A stretch of DNA of 64,000 nt from Legionella wadsworthii DSM 21896 = ATCC 33877 (lineage in GTDB: Bacteria > Pseudomonadota > Gammaproteobacteria > Legionellales > Legionellaceae), in contig NZ_JNIA01000023.1 of the NCBI RefSeq assembly GCF_000701265.1, forward strand, positions 186,001-250,000, read 5' to 3'. Under the pieces are notes generated by a model, which saw only the letters and a program-made list of their open reading frames with translations, was not told the DNA's origin and did no database searches. Shown one piece after another: positions 49,840-59,814 of the stretch. The position numbers were made by a program, and so were the translations under genes. Every line of letters starts with the position of its first letter. The stretch's first letter is position 1.

Positions 49840-51243
49840 ATGGCCTTAAGATATGATGTAATTGTTTTGGGAGGCGGGAAAGGAGGTAAAACTTTGGCTG
49901 TTGATTTAGCCAAATCCGGTCTACGCGTCGTCATGGTAGAAGACAATCAAATTGGAGGTACATGTATCAATGTCGCCTGTATTCCTACAAAAACGCTCGT
50001 ACAATCTGCCAAAATTGCGCATTATTGCCGCACAGCAAGCAAATATGGCATTGAAGCCACTTTAAACCCAGTTGATTTCAAAGCGGTTCGTGCCCGCAAA
50101 GAGTCCGTAGTAAACGTCATGCGAGAAGCAAATTTAAAACAATTTTTAGATTCAGGTATGGATTTTATGCTGGGTCGTGGGCACTTTGTTGGACCCAAGA
50201 CAATAGAAGTGAAGTTAACTTCACCAAGGGACAACCAAAATATATTGGAAATTACTGCCGATAAAATTTTTATAAATACTGGAGCATTACCGTTTATACC
50301 TCCTATTCCGGGGCTCGATAAAATAAAATATCACACGAATGATAGTTTAATGAATGTTGAGCAAGTGCCGAAACATTTACTTATTGTGGGCGGCGGATAT
50401 ATTGGCTTGGAGTTTGCCCAACTATTTCATCGCTTAGGATCAGAAGTTACTGTGATCGAAGCGGATAACAGATTTTTGGGACGTGAGGATAGAGACATCG
50501 CGGAGCAGGTATTCGATGCTTTGAACCAGGAAGGCATCCATTTTGCTCTCAATACTAAAATTACGAGTATTCAAGAAGATCATGGCGATATTGTCATTAA
50601 CGTCAATCAGAATGGAAAGATGAAAACTATCCAAGGAAGTGACGTCCTTCTTGCTGTTGGACGAACTGCGAATACTGCAACATTAAATTTAGATAAAACG
50701 GGAGTGGAACTTGACGAACGTGGTTTTATTAAGGTCAATGAATATCTGGAAACAACATCTGAAGGCATTTGGGCTTTAGGAGATGTCAAAGGAGGGGCTC
50801 AATTTACCCATTTATCTTTAGATGATTATCGAATTGTAAAGCATAACCTTGAAAACCCTCAGAACAAACAATCAGCGCAATCCCGGCTAATCCCTTATAC
50901 AGTATTCCTTGATCCGGAGTTGGCACGAATTGGGATGACTGAAGCACAAGCCAACACTTTAGGTTATTCGATTAAAATTGCAAAAATACCAGCCGCAGCG
51001 ATCCCCAGGGCTAAAACCCAAGGGGAGACCACGGGTGTTTTGAAAGCCATCATTGATGCAAAAACAGATCAAATTTTAGGGGTGTCAATTTTCTGTGCTG
51101 AGGCCGGTGAAATTCTCGGGGCCATTCAATTGGCTATGGAATTAGGTATGTCTTATAAGCAATTACGGGATGTCATGTTTGCTCATCCAACCTTAGTTGA
51201 AGGCATAAATCTTTGGTTTGCAGCAGTGACAAATAACCACTGA
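49840..51243 (+). CDS. Class I pyridine nucleotide-disulfide oxidoreductase
   Basis: 467 aa FAD enzyme like dihydrolipoamide dehydrogenase or MerA. FAD motif DVIVLGGGKGGKTLAVDL, the redox disulfide Cys42-Cys47 in GGTCINVACIPTKTL, the NAD motif HLLIVGGGYIGLEFAQLF, IWALGDVKGGAQFTHLS, and the C-terminal catalytic HPTLVEGIN with a His. It has no lipoyl partner gene nearby and lacks the N-terminal heavy-metal domain of MerA, so the substrate is unclear. Followed by a terminator. Confidence 0.9.
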   Translation: MALRYDVIVLGGGKGGKTLAVDLAKSGLRVVMVEDNQIGGTCINVACIPTKTLVQSAKIAHYCRTASKYGIEATLNPVDFKAVRARKESVVNVMREANLKQFLDSGMDFMLGRGHFVGPKTIEVKLTSPRDNQNILEITADKIFINTGALPFIPPIPGLDKIKYHTNDSLMNVEQVPKHLLIVGGGYIGLEFAQLFHRLGSEVTVIEADNRFLGREDRDIAEQVFDALNQEGIHFALNTKITSIQEDHGDIVINVNQNGKMKTIQGSDVLLAVGRTANTATLNLDKTGVELDERGFIKVNEYLETTSEGIWALGDVKGGAQFTHLSLDDYRIVKHNLENPQNKQSAQSRLIPYTVFLDPELARIGMTEAQANTLGYSIKIAKIPAAAIPRAKTQGETTGVLKAIIDAKTDQILGVSIFCAEAGEILGAIQLAMELGMSYKQLRDVMFAHPTLVEGINLWFAAVTNNH

Positions 51244-51311
51244 TCTGGATTATTTGAATGACTAAATAATGCGCAAATAGTTATAAATTATTGCACCCAT
51301 TCCGTCCATCC

Positions 51312-51336
51312 AAGACCCGAAAGCAGGGTCTTTTTT
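51312..51336 (+). terminator. Rho-independent terminator
   Basis: AAGACCC (51312-51318) / GGGTCTT (51326-51332) stem with a 7-base loop and a run of T, about 70 bases past the oxidoreductase stop. Confidence 0.85.
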
Positions 51337-51445
51337 GTTCTTAATTTGAAAAAATTGTATAAATAAAGATTAATAAGACTTCAGATTATACCAAAAATGA
51401 CAAAAAGTGTTGATTTCAATTTCATCTTATGTAAACCTTGCGCAC

Positions 51446-52822
51446 ATGAGTAGGAAATTAATTTATATAATAATCAGCATTAGTTGTCTTACATTCGGGG
51501 TTGTAGGGGTGTCACTGTATCAGCATTCGAGTGACGCGAAATTCCTAAAGCTTATGAATGAGGTGATTCAAACTGAATCAGCACGAAATACAACTGAAAA
51601 AAATACTAACTCACCTGTGCGTGCTGGAAAAATAGCAAACACCGTCCATAGGAGCGCTGGAAATGTCATTACTTTAGCGCATCAAAGTGCTACAAAAATA
51701 GCAACCACAGCACCTAAAGGAACAAATCAAATCACATTAAGAAAGTACTATCGGCCAAAGTTCAGCCCAAGAGAAGTGATTTTAAAAAGCAGAAATATTG
51801 CTTTAACCAAAGTTTCTTTTGAAGAGTTGCCTGGATGGGATACAGCAGATGTTAAAAAATCGTTACTTGCCTTTCAAAAATCATGTGACACTTTTTTAAA
51901 GCAATCCCCATCGCATACAATTAGAACCCAGCATATCAAATTAAAAACTAAAGATTGGCATCCAGCTTGCAAAGCGGCTATAGCCTTAGAAGAAATTTCA
52001 GAGGATTCCGCCAAAGCGTTTTTTGAAAAATGGTTTCATCCAATTGAATTTACACAGAAGAAACCCGTCAATGGCTTATTTACCGGCTATTACATGCCTA
52101 AAATAAAAGGCACCTTAACCAAAAGCGCCCAATACAATACCCCCATCTATGGATTACCTAAAGGCAAATATTCCACTTCGTTCACTCGCGAGCAAATAGA
52201 TAATGGCGCGCTACAGAAAAAAGCTCCTGTTATTGCATGGATCCATAGTCCTGCGGAACGATTGTTTCTAGAAATAGAAGGTTCAGGGGTGATTCAACTG
52301 CCTAATGGCGAAAACAAATATGTCAGTTATGCAGGAGAGAATGGTGCTCCCTATACATCTATTGCCAAGGTGATGATAAATAAAGGCATTATGACCCGAC
52401 ATAATGCATCCAAAACTGCGATAATCCGCTATTTAGAGAATCATCCTGAAAAAGCAAAGACAATAATTCAAAAAAATAAATCTTTTGTGTTCTTTGAGGA
52501 CATGGGAGAACCTATGGCTCTAGGTGCTCAGGGGATGGCGTTAACTCCTGGTTATTCTTTAGCAGTAGATAAGAAATGGATTCCTTTAGGAGCCCCCCTC
52601 TGGCTAGATACGAAACGCCCTGCCAAAAATCAATCTAGCGAGAAACAATTCCAGCGTCTTATGATAGCCCAAGATACCGGCGGAGCCATACGGGGATTTA
52701 TGCGGGGTGATATTTATTGGGGCTCAGGAAAGTTTGCTGCGTTTCTTGGAGAACACATGAAAAATAAAGGACATTATTGGTTGCTTTTGCCTAAAAATAT
52801 CTTAAATCGGTTGGCAAAATAA
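51446..52822 (+). CDS. mltA: Membrane-bound lytic murein transglycosylase A
   Basis: Peptidoglycan lytic transglycosylase, 458 aa from the ATG at 51446 (an upstream frame extends from 51407 without a better signal). N-terminal membrane segment (about 4-24, KLIYIIISISCLTFGVVGVS). The long Ser/Thr-rich linker before about residue 110 is atypical of E. coli MltA. The conserved MltA/3D domain has NGLFTGYYMPKIKG, EIEGSGVIQLPNGE, and MIAQDTGGAIRGFMRGDIYWG with the catalytic Asp. Predicted periplasmic, anchored to the inner or outer membrane. Confidence 0.93.
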   Translation: MSRKLIYIIISISCLTFGVVGVSLYQHSSDAKFLKLMNEVIQTESARNTTEKNTNSPVRAGKIANTVHRSAGNVITLAHQSATKIATTAPKGTNQITLRKYYRPKFSPREVILKSRNIALTKVSFEELPGWDTADVKKSLLAFQKSCDTFLKQSPSHTIRTQHIKLKTKDWHPACKAAIALEEISEDSAKAFFEKWFHPIEFTQKKPVNGLFTGYYMPKIKGTLTKSAQYNTPIYGLPKGKYSTSFTREQIDNGALQKKAPVIAWIHSPAERLFLEIEGSGVIQLPNGENKYVSYAGENGAPYTSIAKVMINKGIMTRHNASKTAIIRYLENHPEKAKTIIQKNKSFVFFEDMGEPMALGAQGMALTPGYSLAVDKKWIPLGAPLWLDTKRPAKNQSSEKQFQRLMIAQDTGGAIRGFMRGDIYWGSGKFAAFLGEHMKNKGHYWLLLPKNILNRLAK

Positions 52823-53286
52823 CAAACTAGGATGAACGAATTAACCATTATTAAGCAGGCTTGGTTGATCCTATCCATCACTCATAGATGGATGCTAAGG
52901 ATATTCACAACCAGGACAAAGCGCGCAGTCTTTCACTGCTTTCTGGCTATAAGCTTTCGAATGAACTCATATGTTACGGAATAATTTCATAAACAAATTA
53001 AATCGGTATCAAAAGATGCTTATACATTGGGGAATACTGTTCTCAATTAACCTTTTTAAAATCAAGCGAATTTTTATTTTAAAAAATAAAGTTTTAGAAC
53101 TTCTTATCTAATCATAATTTTTTATAAATACCTTAAATATCCACAAATCCATCCTTTAAGTAAGGTTTTATTTAACTAGACAAGACCTTTCTCGTTTACT
53201 TTATTATGATACAATTTAAAAACTGTTTATAAATGAATAGTATTAAAACAAAGGGAAGATGAAACTCCATTTAAGGATAAAACAAA
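52823..53286. other. Intergenic region, nothing identified
   Basis: 464 bases, AT-rich, without a gene longer than 60 codons. TTAAGGATAAAACAAA at the right end is the ribosome-binding site of the next gene. Otherwise I see no hairpin, repeat or remnant. Confidence 0.4.
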
Positions 53287-53769
53287 ATGCTGTTTTTTTA
53301 TCTTAATAAAATTAATTCCGATCATGATTTAATTTATATAATTATTCGAACAATAATTATTTATTTTTATGCAATTTTTTTGATCCGCTTTGCTAATACA
53401 CGATTTAATATAAAAACTTCATTCGATTTTGTTCTGGTTATTATATTAGGTTCTGTAGTAAGTCGGGCCATAAATGGTTCATCTACGCTTTTGCAATCAA
53501 TGGTAGGTAGCGGAGTATTAATACTCTTACACTGGCTCATTGCCTATTGGACTTTTAAAAGTCATCGTGCGGGTAAAATGTTGAAAGGCGAATCTACAAG
53601 AGTCATTTGTAACGGTAAAGTAGATTGGGAGGTTTTACGCAAAAATCAAATTACCATAGATGATATAATGGAGAGTATAAGAGAAACAATTCATCATGAC
53701 ACATTGGATAATATCAAGGAAGCACGTCTTGAAAGAACTGGAAAATTAAGCTTTGTTTTGCAAAAGTAA
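53287..53769 (+). CDS. DUF421 (YetF/YcaP-like) membrane protein
   Basis: 160 aa. Three N-terminal hydrophobic segments (about residues 18-35, 48-68 and 75-95; LIRFANTRFNIKTSFDFVLVI) lead into a cytosolic DUF421 tail with EVLRKNQITIDDIMESIRET. Members of the family are linked to stress and sporulation in other bacteria; the molecular role is not settled. AAGGA is 8 bases upstream. It opens the accessory block containing ku-ligD. Confidence 0.8.
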   Translation: MLFFYLNKINSDHDLIYIIIRTIIIYFYAIFLIRFANTRFNIKTSFDFVLVIILGSVVSRAINGSSTLLQSMVGSGVLILLHWLIAYWTFKSHRAGKMLKGESTRVICNGKVDWEVLRKNQITIDDIMESIRETIHHDTLDNIKEARLERTGKLSFVLQK

Positions 53770-53957
53770 TCCTTTCAATAGCTTATATCAAATAATACCG
53801 TTATGTCTGTATTAATTAAGTAGTTAGTTCTGAGTGAGATCCCTGGCATTGGATGTGAGTGTGGTCATTGAGATATTACAAAAATAAGGTCAAAGCTGCG
53901 GAACCTTGCGGTACATTGTTTTCAGTTCGACACCTGCTTCCCCCCAATTATGGCTGA

Positions 53958-54158
53958 CTATAAAGGAAGATTTTTTTTACCTTCGGGAAGTGGCGGTCCA
54001 GAGTTGAGAGTATAAACAATAAGTAAAACACAAAAGGCCAATAAGGAAAAATAAAAAAGAATTCTGGCGATTACCCTTAGTGTAGGATTGGTTCCTTTAA
54101 AACGGTAAAAAGCCATTAAAATAGCGATAGCAAAAAAAACTAAAGCGCCTATAAGCAT
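53958..54158 (-). CDS. Small two-helix membrane protein
   Basis: 66 aa from the ATG at 54158, supported by AAAGGA 6 bases upstream (the frame continues to a GTG at 54182). Two membrane segments (LIGALVFFAIAILMAFY and ILFYFSLLAFCVLLIVY) flank a charged loop with FKGTNPTLRVIARI. The C-terminal LPEGKKNLPL tail is polar. Unknown function, resembling other small two-helix inner-membrane proteins of unassigned role. Confidence 0.6.
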   Translation of the reverse strand: MLIGALVFFAIAILMAFYRFKGTNPTLRVIARILFYFSLLAFCVLLIVYTLNSGPPLPEGKKNLPL

Positions 54159-54281
54159 GATTATTCCTTTAAAGGAGTGCACTCTCTTTAAAAGAGTACG
54201 ATGAGATATTCCTTTTCCTCACTAAAAATCATCTTAAGTGTAGCTTAAAAACAGGAAATTGCTTCATCAAAAAGTAACCAG

Positions 54282-54848
54282 TTAATTAAAATTGGATGAA
54301 TCTAAAAGCGAATAAAATTCTGAAAATTCCATTCGCTGTTTTTGATTCATTCGAATTATAGACAGTCTTTTCATCCAAATTTGTTTAATTACTAACTTGA
54401 TTCTACTTCGGGTTGCCTTCAAAGCAATCATCCATAAATAAGCAACATAGGCGCACCCACGGGTCTTGCAATCTACATCCAACCAATTTAGCGCACTTTT
54501 AAATAATCTCAACTCCTCTTTCTTTAATAAATAAGCAGTTCTACTATTGGATTTGATTAAGTTGTTTTTTCTTAGATAGCTTGAAATGAGATAATGAAAT
54601 TGAGCGGAATCCCTTCTGTGTCTCCCGTAAGCTAATGTGACTGATTTAAAATATATTTCTAGAGAATTGCCATTTGATTTTTGTTCCAGTTCATGGAGTA
54701 TGGTCCAAACGTCTTTTTTCAAATCCGTGATAATAAGTTCTTGAGGTGGAATGAGATATTCTAATGTGTCATTTAATAACATGTATTGAATGACAGGAAA
54801 CCGACTTTTCCCTTTAATAAGCCATCTTAAAGCAGCACGATTAGCCAT
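54282..54848 (-). CDS. Hypothetical protein, 188 aa
   Basis: Not recognised. A basic helical protein with MANRAALRWLIKGKSRFPVI at the start, a mid-section SLEIYFKSVTLAYGRHRRDSAQFHYL with a Tyr-Gly-Arg-His-Arg-Arg stretch, and a C-terminal Arg/Lys-rich helix. No transmembrane segment or signal peptide. Placed divergently, 255 bases upstream of ku; a link to the repair genes is possible only by position. The start ATG has no obvious ribosome-binding site. Confidence 0.55.
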   Translation of the reverse strand: MANRAALRWLIKGKSRFPVIQYMLLNDTLEYLIPPQELIITDLKKDVWTILHELEQKSNGNSLEIYFKSVTLAYGRHRRDSAQFHYLISSYLRKNNLIKSNSRTAYLLKKEELRLFKSALNWLDVDCKTRGCAYVAYLWMIALKATRSRIKLVIKQIWMKRLSIIRMNQKQRMEFSEFYSLLDSSNFN

Positions 54849-55103
54849 ATAATTGTGTGTTCCTAAATTTTGATTTGTTGTTCAACAAGTATTATGTGAA
54901 TTGTTTTTAAGGTTTTTTTACCAGTACTATATAATTTTAGCACGAATAGTTTAAATTAAAGCCACCAAATCAGCCTTAATTAAAAGGTTTGATTTAATAA
55001 TCCACGAGAATTGGTCTAAAATTATACAGTGCCCACCCATTCTTTTATAATTAACTGTATTAGCAGTCATTTTGCAGTAACTTAGAATAATTAGGAGCTA
55101 AAA

Positions 55104-55940
55104 ATGGCGCGATCAATTTGGAAAGGAGATATTTCATTTGGATTAGTTTCGATACCGGTTTCGTTATTTTCTACAGAAGAAAATAATGAAATCCATTTTC
55201 ATTTATTGAATTCTAAAACAAATTCTCGAGTTCGTTACCAACGTGTCGACGAGGAAACGGGTAAAGAAGTACCTTGGAACGATATTGTTAAAGGCTATGA
55301 GTATGATAAAGGCAATTACATCATCGTTAATGAAGAAGCCTTTGAAAAAGCAAGCCCAGAACTCTTTAAAACCATAGACATTGAAGAATTTGTGGACAGC
55401 AAAGAAATTGACAGCTTGTACTATTCAAAACCTTATTATTTAGTTCCAGAAGGGAAAAACAAAAAAGCCTACGTACTTTTAAGAGAAGCATTAAAAAAAA
55501 CAAACAAAGTAGGCGTTGCAAAAACCATACTACGTACAAAAGAATATTTAAGCATTATTCTTCCTCATAACCATACGCTCCTCCTTTATTTAATTCATTT
55601 TAAAGATGAACTCCGTGCAGAAGAGGAACTTAATGTCCCGACAGAGGGTATAAAAAATTTTAAAATTTCCGATAAAGAAGTAAAAATGGCTGTCGATCTC
55701 ATTAATGATATGAGTACAAAATGGGAACCAGAAAAATACCATAATGAATACCGGGAAACACTCCAAAAATGGTTGGATGACCAGATTCATGAATTAACCC
55801 AAAAAGGTAAAAAAGTGACTAAAGCGGTTCGAAGTCACGATGCTGTCGTTGATTTTGTGTCACTATTAAAAGAGAGCATGAAGAAGAAAAAATTAAAGCA
55901 AGCACCGGCACCTAAAAAAAGGACGCAAGCTAAAAAATAA
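55104..55940 (+). CDS. ku: Non-homologous end-joining protein Ku
   Basis: 278 aa homodimeric ring protein that binds broken DNA ends and recruits LigD. N-terminal MARSIWKGDISFGLVSIPVSLF is the bacterial Ku signature. The Ku core contains VRYQRVDEETGKEVPWNDIV and YYLVPEGKNKKAYVLLREAL. The C-terminus is a Lys-rich tail (KKKKLKQAPAPKKRTQAKK) that can bind DNA. GGAGC upstream of the ATG and 11 bases to ligD indicate an operon. Confidence 0.96.
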   Translation: MARSIWKGDISFGLVSIPVSLFSTEENNEIHFHLLNSKTNSRVRYQRVDEETGKEVPWNDIVKGYEYDKGNYIIVNEEAFEKASPELFKTIDIEEFVDSKEIDSLYYSKPYYLVPEGKNKKAYVLLREALKKTNKVGVAKTILRTKEYLSIILPHNHTLLLYLIHFKDELRAEEELNVPTEGIKNFKISDKEVKMAVDLINDMSTKWEPEKYHNEYRETLQKWLDDQIHELTQKGKKVTKAVRSHDAVVDFVSLLKESMKKKKLKQAPAPKKRTQAKK

Positions 55941-55951
55941 GGAGAAGGGCG

Positions 55952-58465
55952 ATGGGGTTATCACAATATTATAAAAAAAGAGATTTTAAAAAGACACCAG
56001 AGCCAAAAGGAAAATTGCACCAAGAGCACTCTCGTCTTTATATTATTCAAAAACATGCCGCAAGTCACCTCCATTATGATTTTCGTCTGGAATTACATGG
56101 GGTGTTAAAAAGCTGGGCAATACCTAAAGGACCTTGCCTTGACCCTCATGTCAAACGTTTGGCGATGCATGTAGAGGATCATCCAGTAGAATACGGTTCA
56201 TTTGAAGGAATTATTCCTAAAGGAGAATACGGGGGTGGTACCGTCATGCTCTGGGATAAAGGCACTTGGGAACCTTTAGATGAAAATGCTTATAAGGCTT
56301 ATGAAAAAGGTCATTTACGATTCAAAATCCACGGTGAAAAATTAAACGGCCGTTGGGATTTAATTCGCTTTAAAGATGAGAAGCATTGGTTTTTAATCAA
56401 GTATCAAGATGAATACGCAGAAAGTGAAGAGAATTATGATATTACCCGTGCGCAAACTAAAAGTGTTGTTTCAAACTACAGCATGGATGAGATCGCAGAA
56501 AACTATACTCATGTTTGGCGAGACTCAGGGGCGCAGCCGGTTAAATCTAAAAAACCAAAAAAGAAAGCGATTAAGAAACCTACCATTATATTACCTGAAG
56601 GATTAGATAAATCGAATTTCCCCAAGTTCATTCCCCCCCAACTTGCAACCTTAGTGGATAAGCCGCCAGAGGGTGCTCAATGGGCACATGAGATCAAATT
56701 CGATGGATATCGAATTTTAGCTTTTAAAAATGATGAAAAGGTCGAATTAAAATCGCGCAATAATAAGGATTGGACTGCTGATTTACAACCCATTGCGGAT
56801 GCGGTCCGGCAATTACCTTTCAAGCAAATTATTGTGGATGGTGAGGTGGTTGTTTTGGATGACAGAGGACGTTCTAATTTTCAACTTCTCCAAAATTCAT
56901 TAAAAAATGGGAAGCAAGCACCATTTACTTATTTTCTCTTTGATTTACTTTATTTTGAAGGCTATGACCTGCGTAAGCTCCCATTATTAGAGCGCAAAGC
57001 AATTTTAAAAAATGTTTTAACAGCTGAGGTCCCTCACCTCCATTACAGTGATCATATTGTAAAAGAAGGGAAGGAACTTTATGAGTATTCTTGCGATTCT
57101 GCCTTGGAAGGGATTATTTCCAAACGTATTGATGGAATCTACCAATCAAAAAGAAGTAGAGATTGGTTAAAAATTAAGTGCATCAACCGTCAAGAATTTG
57201 TAATTGGCGGCTATTCTCTGCCCAAAGGGGGGCGCAGTCATTTCGGATCTTTATTTCTTGGTGTGTATGATAAAAAAGGTAAGCTTAATTATGCAGGTAA
57301 CGTGGGTACAGGATTTAATGAGCGTTCATTAAATGAAATTTATCAACTTTTGTTAGATAAGGAAACTCAATCCAATCCGTTTACCTCTAAACCACCTGGT
57401 TCTAATAAAGCACATTGGGTAAGGCCTGAGCTGGTATGTGAAGTAGAGTTTACAGAATGGACTAAAGATGATCATTTGCGTCACCCTAGTTTTAAGGGGA
57501 TGCGTCTTGATAAAAAAGCAACGGAAGTAGTCCGTGAATTGGAGATACCTTTAGAAGAGGCAAAGGAAGAAAAAGAGAATTTGCCTGAACCAAAGTCAAA
57601 ATCAAATATTGTACTCACTAATCCTGACAAGATTCTTTATCCTGAGGATGGTATTACAAAAAGCAACTTACTTGATTATTATGAAGCAGTCGCTGATTAC
57701 ATTCTTCCTTATTTAAGATTAAGACCTTTAACCCTGGTGCGCTGCCCTTCCGACTATAATCGATGTTTTTACCAACGCCATTACAATAAAAGCACACAAA
57801 AAGATCTTTTACCAATTGAAGATCCCATGGATGAAGATCATGAACGCTATATTTATTTAAATAATAAAGATGGATTATTTGGCTTAGTGCAAATGGGTGT
57901 TTTAGAAATACATCCTTGGGGAAGTACCATTCAGCATCTGGAACAGCCCGATATTATTATTATTGATTTAGATCCAGCTCCTGATGTACCTTGGTCAAGA
58001 GTGGTTCAAGGAGCGAAGGAAGTGCGTGATTATTTAGCGCAATATGAGTTGACCTCTTTTGTTAAGAGCACGGGAGGAAAGGGATTGCATGTTGTTGTTC
58101 CTATTATTCCGGAATACGATTGGGAAGAAGTCAAAGAATTTACTCATGTATTTGTACAATTTTTAGAAAAATTAAAACCCAAGGAATACATCAGCACAAT
58201 GACAAAATCCAAAAGGAGTAAAAAAATCTTTGTAGATTATTTAAGAAATCAACGAACTGCGACTGCTGTAGGAGTCTATTCTACTCGTGCCAGGCTACAT
58301 GCACCGGTATCTACCCCGCTTTCCTGGGATGAATTGGGCGACGATATAGAAGACAACAGTTACACCATTAAAACCTTGCCCAAACGTCTGGAGCAGTTAA
58401 GAGAAGACCCCTGGAAAGATTTCTGGACCGTCAAGCAATCCTTAAGGCTCGATAAATTAGAATGA
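55952..58465 (+). CDS. ligD: Multifunctional NHEJ ligase LigD
   Basis: 837 aa with domains in the order phosphoesterase, ligase, polymerase, as in Pseudomonas LigD. The 3'-phosphoesterase (about 20-185) has His35, His41, Asp43 and Arg45 (KHAASHLHYDFRLE). The ATP-dependent ligase (about 220-545) has Lys249 in HEIKFDGYRIL as the adenylated residue. The primase-like polymerase (about 555-837) has IDLDPAPDVPW with Asp672 and Asp674 as metal ligands. It cleans, fills and seals double-strand breaks with Ku. Ribosome-binding site AAGGAG. Confidence 0.97.
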   Translation: MGLSQYYKKRDFKKTPEPKGKLHQEHSRLYIIQKHAASHLHYDFRLELHGVLKSWAIPKGPCLDPHVKRLAMHVEDHPVEYGSFEGIIPKGEYGGGTVMLWDKGTWEPLDENAYKAYEKGHLRFKIHGEKLNGRWDLIRFKDEKHWFLIKYQDEYAESEENYDITRAQTKSVVSNYSMDEIAENYTHVWRDSGAQPVKSKKPKKKAIKKPTIILPEGLDKSNFPKFIPPQLATLVDKPPEGAQWAHEIKFDGYRILAFKNDEKVELKSRNNKDWTADLQPIADAVRQLPFKQIIVDGEVVVLDDRGRSNFQLLQNSLKNGKQAPFTYFLFDLLYFEGYDLRKLPLLERKAILKNVLTAEVPHLHYSDHIVKEGKELYEYSCDSALEGIISKRIDGIYQSKRSRDWLKIKCINRQEFVIGGYSLPKGGRSHFGSLFLGVYDKKGKLNYAGNVGTGFNERSLNEIYQLLLDKETQSNPFTSKPPGSNKAHWVRPELVCEVEFTEWTKDDHLRHPSFKGMRLDKKATEVVRELEIPLEEAKEEKENLPEPKSKSNIVLTNPDKILYPEDGITKSNLLDYYEAVADYILPYLRLRPLTLVRCPSDYNRCFYQRHYNKSTQKDLLPIEDPMDEDHERYIYLNNKDGLFGLVQMGVLEIHPWGSTIQHLEQPDIIIIDLDPAPDVPWSRVVQGAKEVRDYLAQYELTSFVKSTGGKGLHVVVPIIPEYDWEEVKEFTHVFVQFLEKLKPKEYISTMTKSKRSKKIFVDYLRNQRTATAVGVYSTRARLHAPVSTPLSWDELGDDIEDNSYTIKTLPKRLEQLREDPWKDFWTVKQSLRLDKLE

Positions 58466-58480
58466 GTGAATGAATGCACA

Positions 58481-58506
58481 CCTTTATCCCATCCTCTAGA
58501 TAAAGG
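58481..58506. terminator. Convergent hairpin between ligD and the next gene
   Basis: CCTTTATC (58481-58488) / GATAAAGG (58499-58506), an 8-bp perfect stem with a 10-base loop between the ligD stop (58465) and the minus-strand stop at 58521. No clear T-run. Confidence 0.4.
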
Positions 58507-58520
58507 CATCCTGTCTCTTA

Positions 58521-59681
58521 TCAAGGGTGAAAACCATCCTCAGAGGTGGTGTCGGAATCCAGTTTTTCGGATAATTCGGATTTGTACTTATCAATTACTT
58601 CTTTTTTATTTTGGGCATTGAGCACTTGGGAAGTAACGCCATATCCTGTTTTTGTGGCACTATAAGCCAAACTGACTCCTTTAGTTGTTGTACTAAATGC
58701 ATGACTCACTGCGCCAATTTTAGCAGCAGTAGAAACAACTGGACCAACACCAGCAAATAGGACATTAGTGGCATATAAACTGGTATTGATTATCTCATTA
58801 GGCGTGGGCTGCGCTCCATATTTTATAAAATTATAAATCATGGTCCCTATATTTTTGAATGCTAAAGGGGTGCTAATTCCTAATGACGTCATGGATGCAA
58901 TGAAGGCAATTGGCGCCATAACTGGTGTTAAAACTGGAATAAAAGAAAGCGCGGTAGCACCAACGGCAATAAGGGAAACAGCCAGCCCTAACCTACCTCC
59001 ATATTTCTCGCAATGATTCACAAAAGTAGAATAACTTCTGGATGGTTTATTCGCATATTTAAAATTCAAATCATTGGCTTGATAATAAAAATGTTGTACT
59101 TTTTCCAAATCAGACAAGCTGTCTTTTAGCTTGGTTTTTTCTCCTTCAATTTGTGTCAATTTCATCACTTGGTTTAAATCCGTCTTTATTTCATTTAAAC
59201 CATCAATAAATTTTCTTCTTCTTATTAAAGTATCTCGCTTAGAGTATGCATCTTTTTGTATTCCTTCCTCTTCAATCAGACCTTCCAGCTTTTTTATTTT
59301 TTCCTGAAGATCAGGGTATGCTTTTTTGATTTTATCCAAAAAATGAAAACTCGCTGATTGGGCAAATAATAATTGGCCAAACAAAATGGTACTTTCAACT
59401 AATTGTTTTTTTTCCTTTTTTACTTCAGGTGGATCATCATTCTTATCAATTTCTTCATAAATCTGTTTTACATATTCTAATTGATTTGTTTCTACCGCAA
59501 ATTTTGTCGTGGGAGTAAATGCACGCAATGGTTTTGCGATAATTTCTGGCCCAAAAATAAATTCACCGTTTTCTACAAACTTTTCCGTAACAAAATCTTG
59601 CCCTTGAAACAGTCTGCCCAATTGTCCTTTTACCCTAAGTGAAATATCCTTACAATCCTGATGCGACAAAAGAATTTTCAT
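58521..59681 (-). CDS. Putative Dot/Icm effector: coiled coil plus hydrophobic segment
   Basis: Not recognised as a known family. 386 aa, no signal peptide. Residues about 55-200 are charged and Lys/Glu-rich, with coiled-coil stretches (LQEKIKKLEGLIEEEG). A hydrophobic region of two or more segments follows at about 230-280 (LGLAVSLIAVGATALSFIPV, then MAPIAFIASMTSLGIS), and a polar tail ends KLDSDTTSEDGFHP. Coiled coil, internal hairpin-like membrane segment and an acidic C-terminus are common in Legionella effectors that act on host membranes. Effector status is inference. Confidence 0.6.
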   Translation of the reverse strand: MKILLSHQDCKDISLRVKGQLGRLFQGQDFVTEKFVENGEFIFGPEIIAKPLRAFTPTTKFAVETNQLEYVKQIYEEIDKNDDPPEVKKEKKQLVESTILFGQLLFAQSASFHFLDKIKKAYPDLQEKIKKLEGLIEEEGIQKDAYSKRDTLIRRRKFIDGLNEIKTDLNQVMKLTQIEGEKTKLKDSLSDLEKVQHFYYQANDLNFKYANKPSRSYSTFVNHCEKYGGRLGLAVSLIAVGATALSFIPVLTPVMAPIAFIASMTSLGISTPLAFKNIGTMIYNFIKYGAQPTPNEIINTSLYATNVLFAGVGPVVSTAAKIGAVSHAFSTTTKGVSLAYSATKTGYGVTSQVLNAQNKKEVIDKYKSELSEKLDSDTTSEDGFHP

Positions 59682-59814
59682 GGGGAACTCAGCAAATAAA
59701 GAGATATTGATAATTATAGATGAATTAAGACAACGTCCAAAATGTTAAGGGCAATTCATTTAGACTAGCGGACAAACTATATTCTTTCTGTTATTGGTAT
59801 ATACCTTGACTACA

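Noticed and set aside
49840-51243. Calling the oxidoreductase LpdA or MerA
   Set aside because: The disulfide and FAD/NAD motifs fit both, but there is no lipoyl-enzyme operon and no metal-binding N-terminal domain, so only the family is assigned.
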